NCBI GenBank assembly: GCA_964242115.1
Contig: CAXSZX010000001.1
Span: forward strand, 310,001 to 374,000
Reading direction: 5' to 3'
Source: BOG-908 sp964242115
GTDB taxonomy: Bacteria > Pseudomonadota > Alphaproteobacteria > Acetobacterales > Acetobacteraceae
DNA: 64,000 bases
In this document: in pieces, positions 1-8,580 of the stretch
Layout: every line of letters begins with the position of its first letter
How positions within the stretch are numbered: position 1 is the stretch's first letter
Position numbers and translations under genes: made by a program
Notes under the pieces: model-generated
Seen by the model: only the letters and a program-made list of their open reading frames with translations
What the model was told of the DNA's origin: nothing
Database searches by the model: none

Positions 1-1025
1 GCTGGCTAAGCCTGGGCCTCGCGCTGGTGACCAGCCCGCTGCTGCTGCGGTCGGTGGCCTACCTGATGACGGAGATGACCTGCCTGTTCCTCTCCACCGC
101 CGCGATCGCTGCCGGCGTGTGCGCGCTTGTGGCGGGCCGCGCCAATCCGGCGGCGGGCGGACCGACGCGCCTGGGCACGGCGTCGCGCACCTGCCTGGGC
201 TGGGCCTGTGCGTCGGGTGCGCTGCTGGGGCTGACGGCGCTGACCCGGCCTGCGTTCCTCTACCTCGTTCCGATGACGCTGCTGGCCCTGGCCTTGGCCG
301 GACGCCGCCGCGCGCTGCTGCCGGGCGCCGCCTTTCTCGCCGGCGCGGTGGCAACGCTGGCACCGTGGATCGCGCGCAACGCGGCCGTGCTCGGCCGGCC
401 GGCGCTGACCTACGGCTACGACAGCCACACGTTGGTGCAGCGCATCGCCTTCGACACCATGACCTGGCGCGAATACGCCCGCGCCTACCTGTGCTGGCTA
501 CCGGACGGCACCGCTTTGGGCCGCAACTTCCTCGGCCCGCACGGCTGCGACCGCTTCGCCTGGGACGACCAGCCCAGCTCCTTCTACGTGCTCGGCCTGC
601 GGCACATGCTGCCGGAGACGCTGTCCGCAGCCGGCGGCTACGACCACCACCTGCGCTACCTGCTGACCCACTACATCCTCCGCATGCCGGTCTGGCACCT
701 GCTGGTCTCCATCCCGCTGGCGCTGCGTGGCGCTTACGTCGCGCATTGGTGGGGCTTCATCCTGCTGCCGGCAGCCCTGGCCTGCACCGTGCTGGCGCTG
801 CGCCGCGCGTGGCGCGGCGACAGCAGGGCCGCCGCCTTTTTGGTCATGGCGCTGCCGGCCTGGTTCATGCTGGCGCTGAACGCCGGCGTGGCGGTGAACC
901 AGGTGCGCTACAACCTGCTGCTGATCCTACCCTACGCGGTCGCCGGCGCGCTCGGCCTGCGCGCGCTGTGGGCGCAGGCGGGCCTGCGCTGGCGGGTGCT
1001 GCCGGACGGCGTTCCCGCGTCTTGA
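1..1025 (+). CDS. GT39-like membrane glycosyltransferase, 5'-truncated by window edge
   Basis: The reading frame is open from the first bases of the window, so the N-terminal catalytic part lies outside. What remains is about 340 residues with many hydrophobic segments (for example near residues 15-35, 70-90 and 95-115) joined by Arg-rich loops, which is typical of polytopic dolichyl-phosphate-mannose or ArnT-like transferases that move a lipid-linked sugar across the inner membrane. Positions such as the periplasmic YGYDSH and WLPDGT stretches look like lumenal loops. The stop codon TGA shares bases with a TTG start of the next small gene (TTGA). Exact sugar and acceptor cannot be told. The family call rests on topology and composition rather than on a catalytic DxD/DE motif, which is not inside the window. 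Confidence 0.6.
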   Translation, partial: WLSLGLALVTSPLLLRSVAYLMTEMTCLFLSTAAIAAGVCALVAGRANPAAGGPTRLGTASRTCLGWACASGALLGLTALTRPAFLYLVPMTLLALALAGRRRALLPGAAFLAGAVATLAPWIARNAAVLGRPALTYGYDSHTLVQRIAFDTMTWREYARAYLCWLPDGTALGRNFLGPHGCDRFAWDDQPSSFYVLGLRHMLPETLSAAGGYDHHLRYLLTHYILRMPVWHLLVSIPLALRGAYVAHWWGFILLPAALACTVLALRRAWRGDSRAAAFLVMALPAWFMLALNAGVAVNQVRYNLLLILPYAVAGALGLRALWAQAGLRWRVLPDGVPAS

Positions 1026-1372
1026 AGCAGGCCGCGCACCCCTTCGTGCTGGACGGCGTGGTCGCCCGGCTCTATCCCGGCCCCGGGCGGTCCCTCGCGA
1101 CCGGCCCCGGCCGGCTCGGGCGATCCGGCGCCGCCGGCAACGTGCTGTGGCAGGCGAGCGACACGATCTACGACCTGGACCTGTTCGCCGGCTTCTGGGC
1201 TTTCGACGCCGGGCAGATCGACTGGCTGTCCGGCTTCCTGTGCGATCCGGCGACGAGCGAGATGTTCCTGCGTCTGGCAGAGCCGGCAGCGGACGAGGAA
1301 GAGCCCGAGGAGATCTACGCGCGGGCGTCGATGAACACGCTGGAGAACGACTTGCAGGATGAGTATTCTTGA
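1022..1372 (+). CDS. small acidic protein of unknown function
   Basis: I do not recognise this 116-residue protein. It starts at a TTG that overlaps the stop of the membrane glycosyltransferase (TTGA), which suggests translational coupling; a GTG at 1060 is an alternative. The centre has an aromatic-rich stretch (LWQASDTIYDLDLFAGFWAF) and the C-terminus is very acidic (EPAADEEEPEE) before ending in NDLQDEYS. No membrane segment or signal peptide is seen. It ends 9 bp before a palindromic element. Codon use matches the neighbours, so it is probably a real gene, but the function is open. Confidence 0.45.
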   Translation: MKQAAHPFVLDGVVARLYPGPGRSLATGPGRLGRSGAAGNVLWQASDTIYDLDLFAGFWAFDAGQIDWLSGFLCDPATSEMFLRLAEPAADEEEPEEIYARASMNTLENDLQDEYS

Positions 1373-1380
1373 GGACAGGA

Positions 1381-1522
1381 AAGCAAGCGGTTCTTTTTTG
1401 AAAAAAAGAACCAAACTACTTTTGCTCCCTGGGTCCTCGTCTGTGGGAAGGTCCGCGACAGCCGTGACAAAAGTTTTTTGCTTCTTTTTTTCCAAAAAAG
1501 AAGCGCGTCCTTGAGCTTGCTT
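1381..1522. repeat. palindromic intergenic element R1 (full copy)
   Basis: Left arm GGTTCTTTTTTGAAAAAAAG followed by AACC, core with CCGCGACAG, and right arm GCTTCTTTTTTTCCAAAAAA followed by GAAGC. The left arm pairs GGTTC/GAACC and the right arm GCTTC/GAAGC, so each arm is its own hairpin. The right edge runs into the probable start of ycjX. Confidence 0.9.
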
Positions 1523-2836
1523 TCCGACGTAGGCGGCACCCTCCAAAACCTGGCCTACACCGGCGCGCAGGCCTGGCCGTTCTCCACCATCACCGTGCGC
1601 ATCGGCGTCACCGGCCTCTCCCGCGCCGGCAAGACCGCGTTCCTCACCTCGGTCGCCGCCAACCTGATGGCGCGCCGCTGGGCGCTCGCGCCGCTGGGCG
1701 CCGGCGACGTGCCGCGCTTCGACCAGGCGCGCCACCTCGCCCGCCTCGCCGCCGACCCGCCTGCCTGGCCGGAGCGCACGGACGCCGCCTCGCTGCTGGC
1801 GCTGACCACCAGCCTGCCGCGCGGCCTGCTGCCGGCGCGCCACGTGCGGCTGGAGTTCCTGGACTACCCGGGCGAGTGGCTGATCGACTTGCCGATGCTG
1901 CGCCAGACCTACGCCCAGTGGTCGGACGCGACACTGCGCCGCCTGGAATCGGCGTCCGTGGCGCCGGTGGCCGCACCGTTCCTCGCCTTTATCGGCGGCA
2001 TCTCCGCCAAGGCCGCCGCCGACGAGGCGCTGGCCCATGCCGGCACCCGTTTGTATCGCGACGTGCTGGGCAAGCTGCGCGACAAAGGCCTCGCGTTCCT
2101 GCAGCCCGGCCGCCACGTGATGCCGGCTCCCGGCCCGGAAGCGCCGTGGATGAGCTTCTTTCCGCTTCGCACTCAGGGCGGCCTGGCCTCGCTGCTGACC
2201 GACCGCTACGCCGCCTACCTCGGCGCGGTGCGGCGCGACCTCGCCTCGCCGTTGTTCGCCAACGTGGACCGGCTGGTGATCCTGGCCGACGTGCTGAGCG
2301 CGCTGCACGCCGGACGCGACGCGTTCGCCGACATGCGGGCGGCACTCTCGGCCGCGGCCGGGTCGCTGCGCTGGCAGTTCGACTGGTGGGAGGCGCTGGG
2401 CGCGCTGACCGAGCTGCGCCTGCCGCCGCGCATCGTCAACCGGGTGGCGTTCGCCGCTACCAAGGCGGACCACGTGGCCGAACGCCAGCGCGGCAACCTC
2501 GCGGCGCTCATGCGCTCGCTGGCGCAGGTGCCGGCCACCGGCGTGCGCAGCACCCACGCCGCCATCGCCTCGGTCCGCTGCACGGAGGATTTCGTCTGGA
2601 CGCTGGACGGCCGCCCGGTCTCCGCCGTGCGCGGCCGGGTGCTGGGCCAGCAGGTGATGACGCGCTCCTACCCCGGGGAGGTGCCGGACCAGCCGCCGGA
2701 GGACGATTTCTGGGAGCATCCCTTTCTGGCCCTGCCGCAGTTCGAGCCGATGCGCCTGCCGGACGGCGGCCGTCTCGGCGTGCCCAACGTCGGGCTGGAC
2801 GCGCTGCTGGCGTTCCTGCTGGAGGACGTGACGTGA
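1517..2836 (+). CDS. ycjX: YcjX family P-loop NTPase (DUF463)
   Basis: YcjX proteins are AAA-like or dynamin-like P-loop GTPases/ATPases of unclear duty, in enterobacteria co-induced with the phage-shock response. The P-loop GLSRAGKTAF lies about 35 residues in and is the family hallmark; FLDYPGEWLIDLP and the ATKADH element (a G4-like NKxD equivalent) follow. Length of about 440 residues is normal. A start at TTG 1517 (giving LLSDVGGTLQ...) fits family N-termini; the frame stays open upstream through element R1, so a longer form is possible but would carry repeat-encoded residues. It overlaps the next gene by a GTGA, and the next gene is the usual YcjF-like membrane partner. The identification is firm, the start is not. 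Confidence 0.88.
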   Translation: MLSDVGGTLQNLAYTGAQAWPFSTITVRIGVTGLSRAGKTAFLTSVAANLMARRWALAPLGAGDVPRFDQARHLARLAADPPAWPERTDAASLLALTTSLPRGLLPARHVRLEFLDYPGEWLIDLPMLRQTYAQWSDATLRRLESASVAPVAAPFLAFIGGISAKAAADEALAHAGTRLYRDVLGKLRDKGLAFLQPGRHVMPAPGPEAPWMSFFPLRTQGGLASLLTDRYAAYLGAVRRDLASPLFANVDRLVILADVLSALHAGRDAFADMRAALSAAAGSLRWQFDWWEALGALTELRLPPRIVNRVAFAATKADHVAERQRGNLAALMRSLAQVPATGVRSTHAAIASVRCTEDFVWTLDGRPVSAVRGRVLGQQVMTRSYPGEVPDQPPEDDFWEHPFLALPQFEPMRLPDGGRLGVPNVGLDALLAFLLEDVT

Positions 2837-4170
2837 GCGGCACCGGCCCGGGCGACCCCCGGCCGCGGCCGCGCATTGAAACGGAGGCGCCGTCGCGTGC
2901 CGGCGGCCCGGCCGAGGGACGTCACTCCACCGAAATGCGGCCGGTCGGCCGCCCGCCGCCGCCCCGCATCGAGACGGAGGCGGCGTCCGGTGCTGAGGGC
3001 ACGGGCGAGGAACGTGACGTAAGCGGTCCCTCTCGTGGCGAGCGCCCGCCGTTACCCCGGGTCGAGATGGAGGCGCCCGATGCCGTCGGTCCTCGCAGCA
3101 AGGGTGGCGTGGGCCGGGCTCAGCCGGTCACGCGCCGGTCAACGCCGATCGTGGAGACGGAGAAGCTGTCCGGCTCCGGCGTTCCTGGTAGAGGACGCGA
3201 CGTGAGCGGGACCAGGCCGAATGAGCGCCGGCCACTGCCCGGCCTCGCGTTACAGGAGCTGCCTGATGCTGCCTTGGCTGCCAAAGGCCGTGACGTGAGC
3301 CAGACCCGGCCGGATGAGCGCTGGCCAGCGCCCCGCATCGAGACCGAGGAGCTGCCCGCCTCTCGCTTGGAGTCGGCATTGCCATTGATCGAGCTGTCCG
3401 TCCCGCCGCGTCGGCAATGGGGCATGCCGGCGTTGGTGTTCGGCGGTGCCACCGTGCTGGTGCTGGGCGCCGCCGGCCTGGAGACGTTCGAGCTGGTAGC
3501 CGATACCTTCGCACGCTCCGGCCTGCTGGGCGGGGCGGCGGCGGGCGTCGCCGGCGTGGGATTCAGCATGATCGGCCTGGGGTTCTGGCGCGAGTGGGCG
3601 GCGCTCTCCGCCCTGCGCGGCGTGGACCGGCTGCGCGCGGCGCTGTCCGGTCAGGACGCGGTGGCGCGGGCGCGGGCGGCGCGGGAGTGGCTGCGCGAGC
3701 TGCCCGAGGGACCCGCGCTGCTGCCAGCGGTGAACGCGGTCAACGATCCAGACGCGATCCTCGCACTGTTGCGCGCCGGGCCGGTCGCCAGCCTGCGCGG
3801 CCAAGCCGACGCGCTGGGGCGGGCCGCGGCGTTGCAGTCGGTGGCGGGCATTGCCGCGATGCCCTCGCCGGGGCTGGCGGCGCTGTTCGTCGCGTGGCGC
3901 GGGTTGCGCCTGGTGCGGCAGATCGCACAGCTGCACGGGTTGCGGCCGGGCGCATTGGCGACGCTGGGACTATTGCGGCGGACAGCGTTGTCCGCTGGTG
4001 CTGTGGCAGGTGTGGAAGTGGCGACGAACACCGCCGCACATGCGCTGCTATCGAGTCCGTTGCTGACGCACGTGGCAGGCGAGATGGCGGGTGCGGGGGT
4101 GGCGGCACGGCGGATGCTGGTGCTGGCCCGGGCGGCGAGCGTTGCGTGCTCGCCGGTGCCGCCGGAGTAA
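2833..4170 (+). CDS. YcjF-like DUF697 membrane protein with a tandem-repeat N-terminus
   Basis: Start GTG overlaps the ycjX stop (GTGA), so the two are coupled. Residues 10-180 form a hydrophilic tail of six copies of a 31-residue unit built round PRIETE, spaced almost exactly 31 residues apart. Then come two hydrophobic segments (about 195-212 and 222-248), a helical region, and a C-terminal DUF697-type hydrophobic domain rich in Ala/Gly/Leu. YcjF homologues sit in the inner membrane and partner YcjX. Most relatives carry a short basic/proline-rich N-terminal tail; the six-fold expansion here is unusual. The exact role is unknown. Confidence 0.8.
   Translation: MSGTGPGDPRPRPRIETEAPSRAGGPAEGRHSTEMRPVGRPPPPRIETEAASGAEGTGEERDVSGPSRGERPPLPRVEMEAPDAVGPRSKGGVGRAQPVTRRSTPIVETEKLSGSGVPGRGRDVSGTRPNERRPLPGLALQELPDAALAAKGRDVSQTRPDERWPAPRIETEELPASRLESALPLIELSVPPRRQWGMPALVFGGATVLVLGAAGLETFELVADTFARSGLLGGAAAGVAGVGFSMIGLGFWREWAALSALRGVDRLRAALSGQDAVARARAAREWLRELPEGPALLPAVNAVNDPDAILALLRAGPVASLRGQADALGRAAALQSVAGIAAMPSPGLAALFVAWRGLRLVRQIAQLHGLRPGALATLGLLRRTALSAGAVAGVEVATNTAAHALLSSPLLTHVAGEMAGAGVAARRMLVLARAASVACSPVPPE
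2860..3363 (+). repeat. six tandem 93-bp units inside the YcjF-like gene
   Basis: The encoded motif P-R-I/V-E-x-E recurs at residues 14, 45, 76, 106, 137 and 168, a period of 31 with one 30-residue step. Between copies lies a G-R-D-V-S-G-T-R-P-x-E-R block, best kept in copies 2 and 4-5. Copy 5 has lost the acidic motif (GLALQE). Confidence 0.85.
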
Positions 4171-4171
4171 A

Positions 4172-4300
4172 GGCAAGTGCTTCTTTTTTGAAAAAAAGAA
4201 GCAAAAAACTTTTGTCTCCGCTGTCGCGCGCTCGCCGGAAAGGTCGCCGACAGGGAGCAAAAGTTTTTTGGTTCTTTTTTCAAAAAAGAACTGCTTTCTT
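4172..4300. repeat. palindromic intergenic element R2 (full copy)
   Basis: Left arm has GCTTC/GAAGC stem around TTTTTTGAAAAAAA, right arm has GGTTC/GAACT around TTTTTTCAAAAAA. The core is CTGTCGCGCG ... GTCGCCGACAG. It lies between two convergent genes and ends at the stop of aceA, where it could act as a two-way terminator. Confidence 0.9.
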
Positions 4301-4301
4301 C

Positions 4302-5963
4302 CTACCCGAACTGGTTCATCGTGTTGTGCGCGCCGCCCGCCTTCAGCGCCGCCTCGCCAGCGAAGTACTCCTTGTGGTCGTCGCCCACGTCGGAGCCGGC
4401 CATGTTCTGGTGCTTCACGCAGGCGATGCCCTGGCGCACTTCCTGACGCTGAACGCCCAGCACGTAGCCGAGCATGCCCTGATCGCCGAAATAACTCTTC
4501 GACAGGTTGTCCGCCGACAGTGCCGCGGTGTGGTAGGTCGGCAGCGTGATCAGGTGGTGAAATATGCCGGCGCGCTTCGCCGCGTCCGCCTGGAAGGTGC
4601 GGATGCGCTCGTCGGCTTCCTTTGCCAACGCGGTCTCGTCGTAGTCCACGCTCATCAGGCGGGCTCGGTCGTAGGCGGTGACGTCGTGGCCTTCGCCCTT
4701 CCACGCGTCGTAGACCTGCTGGCGGAAGTTCAGCGTCCAGTTGAAGCTGGGCGAGTTGTTGTAGGCGAGCTTGGCGTTCGGGATGACGGCGCGGATACGG
4801 TCCATCATGCCGGCGATCTGGCTGACGTGCGGCTTCTCCGTCTCGATCCACAGCAGATCGGCCCCGTTCTGCAACGACGTGATGCTGTCGAGTACACAAC
4901 GGTCCTCGCCGGTGCCGGCGCGGAACTGGAACAGGTTGCTCGGCAGGCGCTTCGGACGCAGCATCTTGCCGTTGCGGTTGATGATGACGTCACCGTTGCG
5001 GGCGTCGCCGGGAGCGACCTCCTCGCAGTCGAGGAAACTGTTGTACTGGTCGCCAAGGTCGCCCGGCGTGTGGCTGACGGCGATCTGCTTGGTCAGGCCC
5101 GCGCCGAGCGAGTCCGTGCGGGTGACGATGATGCCGTCGTCCACGCCGAGCTCGAGGAAAGCGTAGCGGCAGGCGCGCACCTTGGCGATGAAGTCCTCGT
5201 GCGGCACGGTCACCTTGCCGTCCTGGTGGCCGCATTGCTTCTCGTCGCTGACCTGGTTCTCGATCTGCAGCGCGCAGGCGCCGGCCTCGATCATCTTCTT
5301 GGCCAGCAGGTAAGTGGCCTCTGCGTTGCCGAAGCCGGCGTCGATGTCGGCGATGATCGGCACCACGTGGGTCTCGTAGTTGTCCACACGCGCCATCAGC
5401 TCGGCCTCACGCGCGGCGTCGCCGGACTTGCGGGCGGCGTCAATCTCGCGGAACAGGCCGCCCAGCTCGCGCGCGTCGGCCTGGCGCAGGAAGGTGTAGA
5501 TCTCCTCGATCAGCTTGGGCACGGTGGTCTTCTCGTGCATCGACTGGTCGGGCAGCGGGCCGAAATCGCTGCGCAGGGCGGCGACCATCCAGCCCGAGAG
5601 GTAGATGTAGCGGCGCTTGGTGGTGCCGAAATGCTTCTTTACCGCGATCATCTGCTGCTGGGCGATGAAGCCGTGCCAGGCGCCCAGCGACTGGGTGTAG
5701 AGCGACGAATCCGCGTCGTAGGCCGCCATGTCGGCGCGCATGATGGCGGCCGTGTAGCGGGCGATGTCCAGGCCGGTCTGGAAGCGGTTCTGCAGACGCA
5801 TGCGTGCCACGGACTCGGGGTTGATGCCGTTCCAATTGGACCGCGCCTCGATCAGGTCGGCCGCCTGCGCCTGGTGCTCCTGGTAGGCGGATGGACGGCC
5901 TATGGCTCCCGACAGCGAACCGGTCGAACCTTCAGGGGCATACAGGGGGGCTGGAATATTCAT
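4302..5963 (-). CDS. aceA: isocitrate lyase
   Basis: Cleaves isocitrate to glyoxylate and succinate, the entry step of the glyoxylate shunt used for growth on acetate or fatty acids. About 553 residues, matching the long bacterial AceA isoform. The catalytic signature reads DEKQCGHQDGK (Cys is the general acid; K-Q replaces the commoner K-K as in this isoform), with IIADIDAGFGN for Mg binding and NNSPSFNW for substrate binding. ATG at 5963 is chosen; an in-frame TTG at 5972 has an AAGG four bases upstream and could be used. The gene is divergent from a RamB/ScfR-type regulator, which points to control by short-chain acyl-CoA or acetate status. Confidence 0.96.
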   Translation of the reverse strand: MNIPAPLYAPEGSTGSLSGAIGRPSAYQEHQAQAADLIEARSNWNGINPESVARMRLQNRFQTGLDIARYTAAIMRADMAAYDADSSLYTQSLGAWHGFIAQQQMIAVKKHFGTTKRRYIYLSGWMVAALRSDFGPLPDQSMHEKTTVPKLIEEIYTFLRQADARELGGLFREIDAARKSGDAAREAELMARVDNYETHVVPIIADIDAGFGNAEATYLLAKKMIEAGACALQIENQVSDEKQCGHQDGKVTVPHEDFIAKVRACRYAFLELGVDDGIIVTRTDSLGAGLTKQIAVSHTPGDLGDQYNSFLDCEEVAPGDARNGDVIINRNGKMLRPKRLPSNLFQFRAGTGEDRCVLDSITSLQNGADLLWIETEKPHVSQIAGMMDRIRAVIPNAKLAYNNSPSFNWTLNFRQQVYDAWKGEGHDVTAYDRARLMSVDYDETALAKEADERIRTFQADAAKRAGIFHHLITLPTYHTAALSADNLSKSYFGDQGMLGYVLGVQRQEVRQGIACVKHQNMAGSDVGDDHKEYFAGEAALKAGGAHNTMNQFG

Positions 5964-6081
5964 GGAGGGCAAACAACCTTATATCGTAACGACTGTCTAT
6001 CCATATCGGCCATAGCCGCGCCGGAAGATAGCTCGCGGGTGCAGCATTGGCCATTTTTTTGTCGTGTGGCCTACCCATCGC

Positions 6082-6108
6082 AATGTAAAGTTGTAAAGCA
6101 TGTAAAGT
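6082..6108. promoter_or_regulatory. three direct repeats TGTAAAG upstream of aceA
   Basis: TGTAAAG occurs at 6084, 6092 and 6101, about one helical turn apart, 120 bp upstream of the aceA start in the aceA-regulator intergenic region. On the aceA strand the motif reads CTTTACA, which resembles the ACTTTGCAAA-type box known for corynebacterial RamB. Operator role is inferred. Confidence 0.4.
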
Positions 6109-6262
6109 CAGGTGAAATTGAGGCGTGTGCGCGAAGCTGGGCGGCAACGTGATCGGGAGCCACCTGGCTCGCTGTCGGCATGGAAACAACCGTTCCGGCG
6201 TTCAGGCGGGTCCTGTCGTCTGGGTGATTGCATAAGCAAAGTGGGAATCGACCGTTGTGAAG

Positions 6263-6398
6263 AAAGCAAGGCCTTCTTATTTGGAAAAAAAGAAGCAAAA
6301 ATCTTTTGGTTTGGCTGTCGCGGAGCCTCCGGCAGCGCGCGCCCAGGGAGCAAAAGTTTTCTGGTTCTGTTTTTCAAAAAAGAATCGCTTGCCTTGCC
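6263..6398. repeat. palindromic intergenic element R3 (full copy)
   Basis: Left arm CTTCTTATTTGGAAAAAAAG with GAAGC, core GGCTGTCGCGG, right arm GGTTCTGTTTTTCAAAAAAG with AATCG. It lies in the aceA-regulator divergent region, between any promoter and the regulator start at 6431. Confidence 0.85.
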
Positions 6399-6430
6399 TG
6401 CGCTCGGCCAGAACCTAGGATTCCAGGCAC

Positions 6431-7828
6431 ATGGCACGGCCACTCATCGGGCGAACGGTACGCAGGCTGCGGACCGAGCAGAACCTCTCCCAGCAGGCGC
6501 TCGCCGCCAAGCTCGGCATCTCGCCCAGCTACCTGAACCTCATCGAGCACGACCAGCGTAACGTCACCGCCAGCCTTGTCATCAAGCTGGCCGAGATGCT
6601 GCGGGTGGACTTGGCCGCGCTGTCCGGCGCGCAGGAGCGCGAGCTCGAGTTCGGCCTGCGCGAGGTGTTCTCCGACCCCCAGCTCGGCACCGAACCCATT
6701 CCGGACTCCGAACTTGAAGGCGTGGCCAGCAACCCCAACGCGGCACGCGGCGTGCTGGCACTCTACCGCGCCTGGCGGGTGGCGCGCGAGGACGCGTCCG
6801 GCCTGGCGTTGCCGTCCGGCCGCCGCATCCTGCTGCCCAACGAGGAGGCGCGCGACGTCTTCCACGAACGCGGCAACTACTTCGCCGAACTGGAATCCGC
6901 AGCCGAAAGCATCGCCAACCAGCTGAACGTGACGCCGGCCGAGACCAACCACGCCATCGCCGAACGCCTGCGCCGGCTGCACCGGGTCAGCGTGCGCGTC
7001 AGCCCGATGGAAGACGCGCTGCGGCGCTACGAACCGGAAACCCGCACGCTCACGCTGTCCGAACAACTGCCGCGCGAAAGCCGCGGCTTCCACATGGCGT
7101 TCCAGATCATCCTGCTGGAAGCACGCGACATGGTCGAGGCGCTGCTCACCCGCATCGCGCCCAGCTCACCGGAAGCCGCCAGCCTGATCCGCATCGGCCT
7201 GCTGAACTACGCCGCCGCCGCGCTGCTGATGCCGTACACCGCGTTCCTCGAATCCTCGCGCCTGCTGCGGCACGACGTGGACGCGCTGGCTGCCCGGTTC
7301 TGCGTCAGTTTCGAACAGGCCTGTCATCGCCTCAGCACTTTGCAAAAATCCGGCGCGCGCGGCATCCCGTTCTTCTTCCTGCGCGTGGACCCGGCCGGCA
7401 ACGTCAGCAAACGTTTTTCCGCCGGCGGCTTTCCGTTTGCGCGCTACGGCGGCAGCTGCCCGCGCTGGGTGGTACACGCGGCGTTCGCCACACCCGGCAC
7501 GCTGCGCGTGCAGGTGGCGCAACTGACGGACGGTGCGACGTTCCTGTGTTTCGCCCGGTGCATAGAAGGCCAAGCCGCGGCCTGGGGCGAGCCGCCGCCG
7601 ACGCACGTGGTCGCCATGGGCTGCGACGTGGCGCATGCCGGCGAGGTGGTCTACGGCGACGGGCTGGCGCTTGAGCAGGCTGCAGTGGGGATTGGGCTGT
7701 CGTGCCGGCTGTGCGACCGGCAGAACTGCCGCAGCCGGGCGTTTCCGCCGTTGGAACACCGGTTGGCACTGGATCCGAATTTGGAGAGCGATAGTCCTTA
7801 TCGGTTCGAGCCGGTGGGGAGAAAGTAA
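6431..7828 (+). CDS. RamB/ScfR-type short-chain fatty acyl regulator (XRE HTH + ImmA/IrrE-like + DUF2083)
   Basis: Residues 1-65 are a Cro/CI helix-turn-helix (RRLRTEQNLSQQALAAKLGI, then SPSYLNLIEHDQR). An IrrE/ImmA-like region follows about 150-290 and a C-terminal DUF2083 domain contains clustered cysteines (CRLCDRQNCRSRAFPP). This is the family of RamB, which controls aceA and acetate genes in actinobacteria, and of related short-chain acyl sensors. The gene is divergent from aceA, which makes aceA its probable target; this is inference from position plus family. Length of 465 residues is normal. Whether it represses or activates cannot be seen. Confidence 0.88.
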   Translation: MARPLIGRTVRRLRTEQNLSQQALAAKLGISPSYLNLIEHDQRNVTASLVIKLAEMLRVDLAALSGAQERELEFGLREVFSDPQLGTEPIPDSELEGVASNPNAARGVLALYRAWRVAREDASGLALPSGRRILLPNEEARDVFHERGNYFAELESAAESIANQLNVTPAETNHAIAERLRRLHRVSVRVSPMEDALRRYEPETRTLTLSEQLPRESRGFHMAFQIILLEARDMVEALLTRIAPSSPEAASLIRIGLLNYAAAALLMPYTAFLESSRLLRHDVDALAARFCVSFEQACHRLSTLQKSGARGIPFFFLRVDPAGNVSKRFSAGGFPFARYGGSCPRWVVHAAFATPGTLRVQVAQLTDGATFLCFARCIEGQAAAWGEPPPTHVVAMGCDVAHAGEVVYGDGLALEQAAVGIGLSCRLCDRQNCRSRAFPPLEHRLALDPNLESDSPYRFEPVGRK

Positions 7829-7956
7829 GCAAGGCCTTCTTTTCTGAAGAAAAGAAGCAAAAGACTTTTGTCTCTGCTGTCGCGATCGTTCTGCAGCGCG
7901 CGCCCAAGGGAACAAAAGTTTTCTGGTTCTTCTTTTCAAAAAAGAACCGCTTGCCT
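7825..7956. repeat. palindromic intergenic element R4 (full copy)
   Basis: Left arm CTTCTTTTCTGAAGAAAAGA with AGC, core CTGCTGTCGCG, right arm GGTTCTTCTTTTCAAAAAAG with AACC. It separates the acyl regulator from the convergent mazF gene. Confidence 0.9.
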
Positions 7957-7985
7957 TTACTTTCCTTGGTCAAAATCTTGGGCGG

Positions 7986-8360
7986 TCAATCAATCCCCGC
8001 CAGCACCGCCAACTTCCCCCGCACCTCTGCCAGCACCACCGCCGGCACCGCGCCACCCGCCCAGCTCACCGGCCGCGCCATCGTGTCCACGCTCCGCACG
8101 TGGCTCGTCAGCACCTCGCCGGCCACCGCCAACCCTGACGGCAACACCACGCTCGTGCCGAACGGGCGCCCGCGCGAGGTGATCGGGCAGACGATCGCGA
8201 ACCGCGTCGCCTGCCAGAACGGCCGGGGAGAGATCACCAGGGCAGGCCGCCGGCCGCTCTGCTCACGGCCGATGCGCGGGTCGAAATCCAGCCAGATGAG
8301 GTCGCCGGCGTTTGGCTCGTAGCCAGGCTCAGTCAACAGCTTCCCGGCCCTGGTCGTCAC
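7986..8360 (-). CDS. mazF: MazF/PemK family endoribonuclease toxin
   Basis: MazF toxins cut single-stranded mRNA at short motifs and stop growth unless bound by MazE. The sequence carries the family landmarks: PNAGDLIWLDFDP at the N-terminal strand, the GREQSGRRPALVIS stretch, CPITSR, and the C-terminal HVRSVD strand. About 124 residues, normal. The GTG start at 8360 overlaps the antitoxin gene by 32 bp, as usual for antitoxin-toxin operons. The target motif cannot be predicted. Confidence 0.9.
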   Translation of the reverse strand: MTTRAGKLLTEPGYEPNAGDLIWLDFDPRIGREQSGRRPALVISPRPFWQATRFAIVCPITSRGRPFGTSVVLPSGLAVAGEVLTSHVRSVDTMARPVSWAGGAVPAVVLAEVRGKLAVLAGID

Positions 8361-8580
8361 CCCAGTCGAACGCGTCCGACATCGCCGCAGGGGTCAGGCC
8401 GGCCAGCATCTCCGACAACTCGTAGCGCGCCGGCATGGAGATGACGATGTGGTCGCCCTGCGCCTCCAGATCCACGCGCGCGCCTTCGGTCAGGCGAAAA
8501 CGCCGACTACGAACGCGAGGAGTTCCTCCTGGAGAGAGGAGCAAAACCTTCGCTCTCCAGGTTGCTCGAAGCTGAAGCAT
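8329..8580 (-). CDS. mazE: MazE-like antitoxin with atypical N-terminus
   Basis: The C-terminal two thirds (LTEGARVDLEAQGDHIVI, then MPARYELSEMLAGL and an acidic DAFDWGDD) match the AbrB-type MazE/PemI antitoxin: the acidic tail is what wraps the toxin. The usual start of the DNA-binding swapped barrel, a K-W-G-N-S-x-A-V-R-I/L-P strand, is absent. In its place the frame runs into degenerate palindromic-element sequence (about 8520-8580). Either the antitoxin was truncated by the element and starts at a non-obvious codon, or the N-terminus shown is an artefact of read-through. Autoregulation by DNA binding may be lost while toxin neutralisation remains. Confidence 0.7.
   Translation of the reverse strand: MLQLRATWRAKVLLLSPGGTPRVRSRRFRLTEGARVDLEAQGDHIVISMPARYELSEMLAGLTPAAMSDAFDWGDDQGREAVD

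Noticed and set aside
1478..1516. Upstream in-frame start of ycjX inside element R1
   Set aside because: Would add element-encoded residues (LLFFQKRSA); family N-termini begin later. Similar open frames through other elements were treated the same way.
932..2719. Long open frame on the minus strand opposite ycjX
   Set aside because: Antisense shadow of a high-GC gene; no domain, Arg/Gln/Gly-rich low-complexity translation, and the + strand gene is secure.
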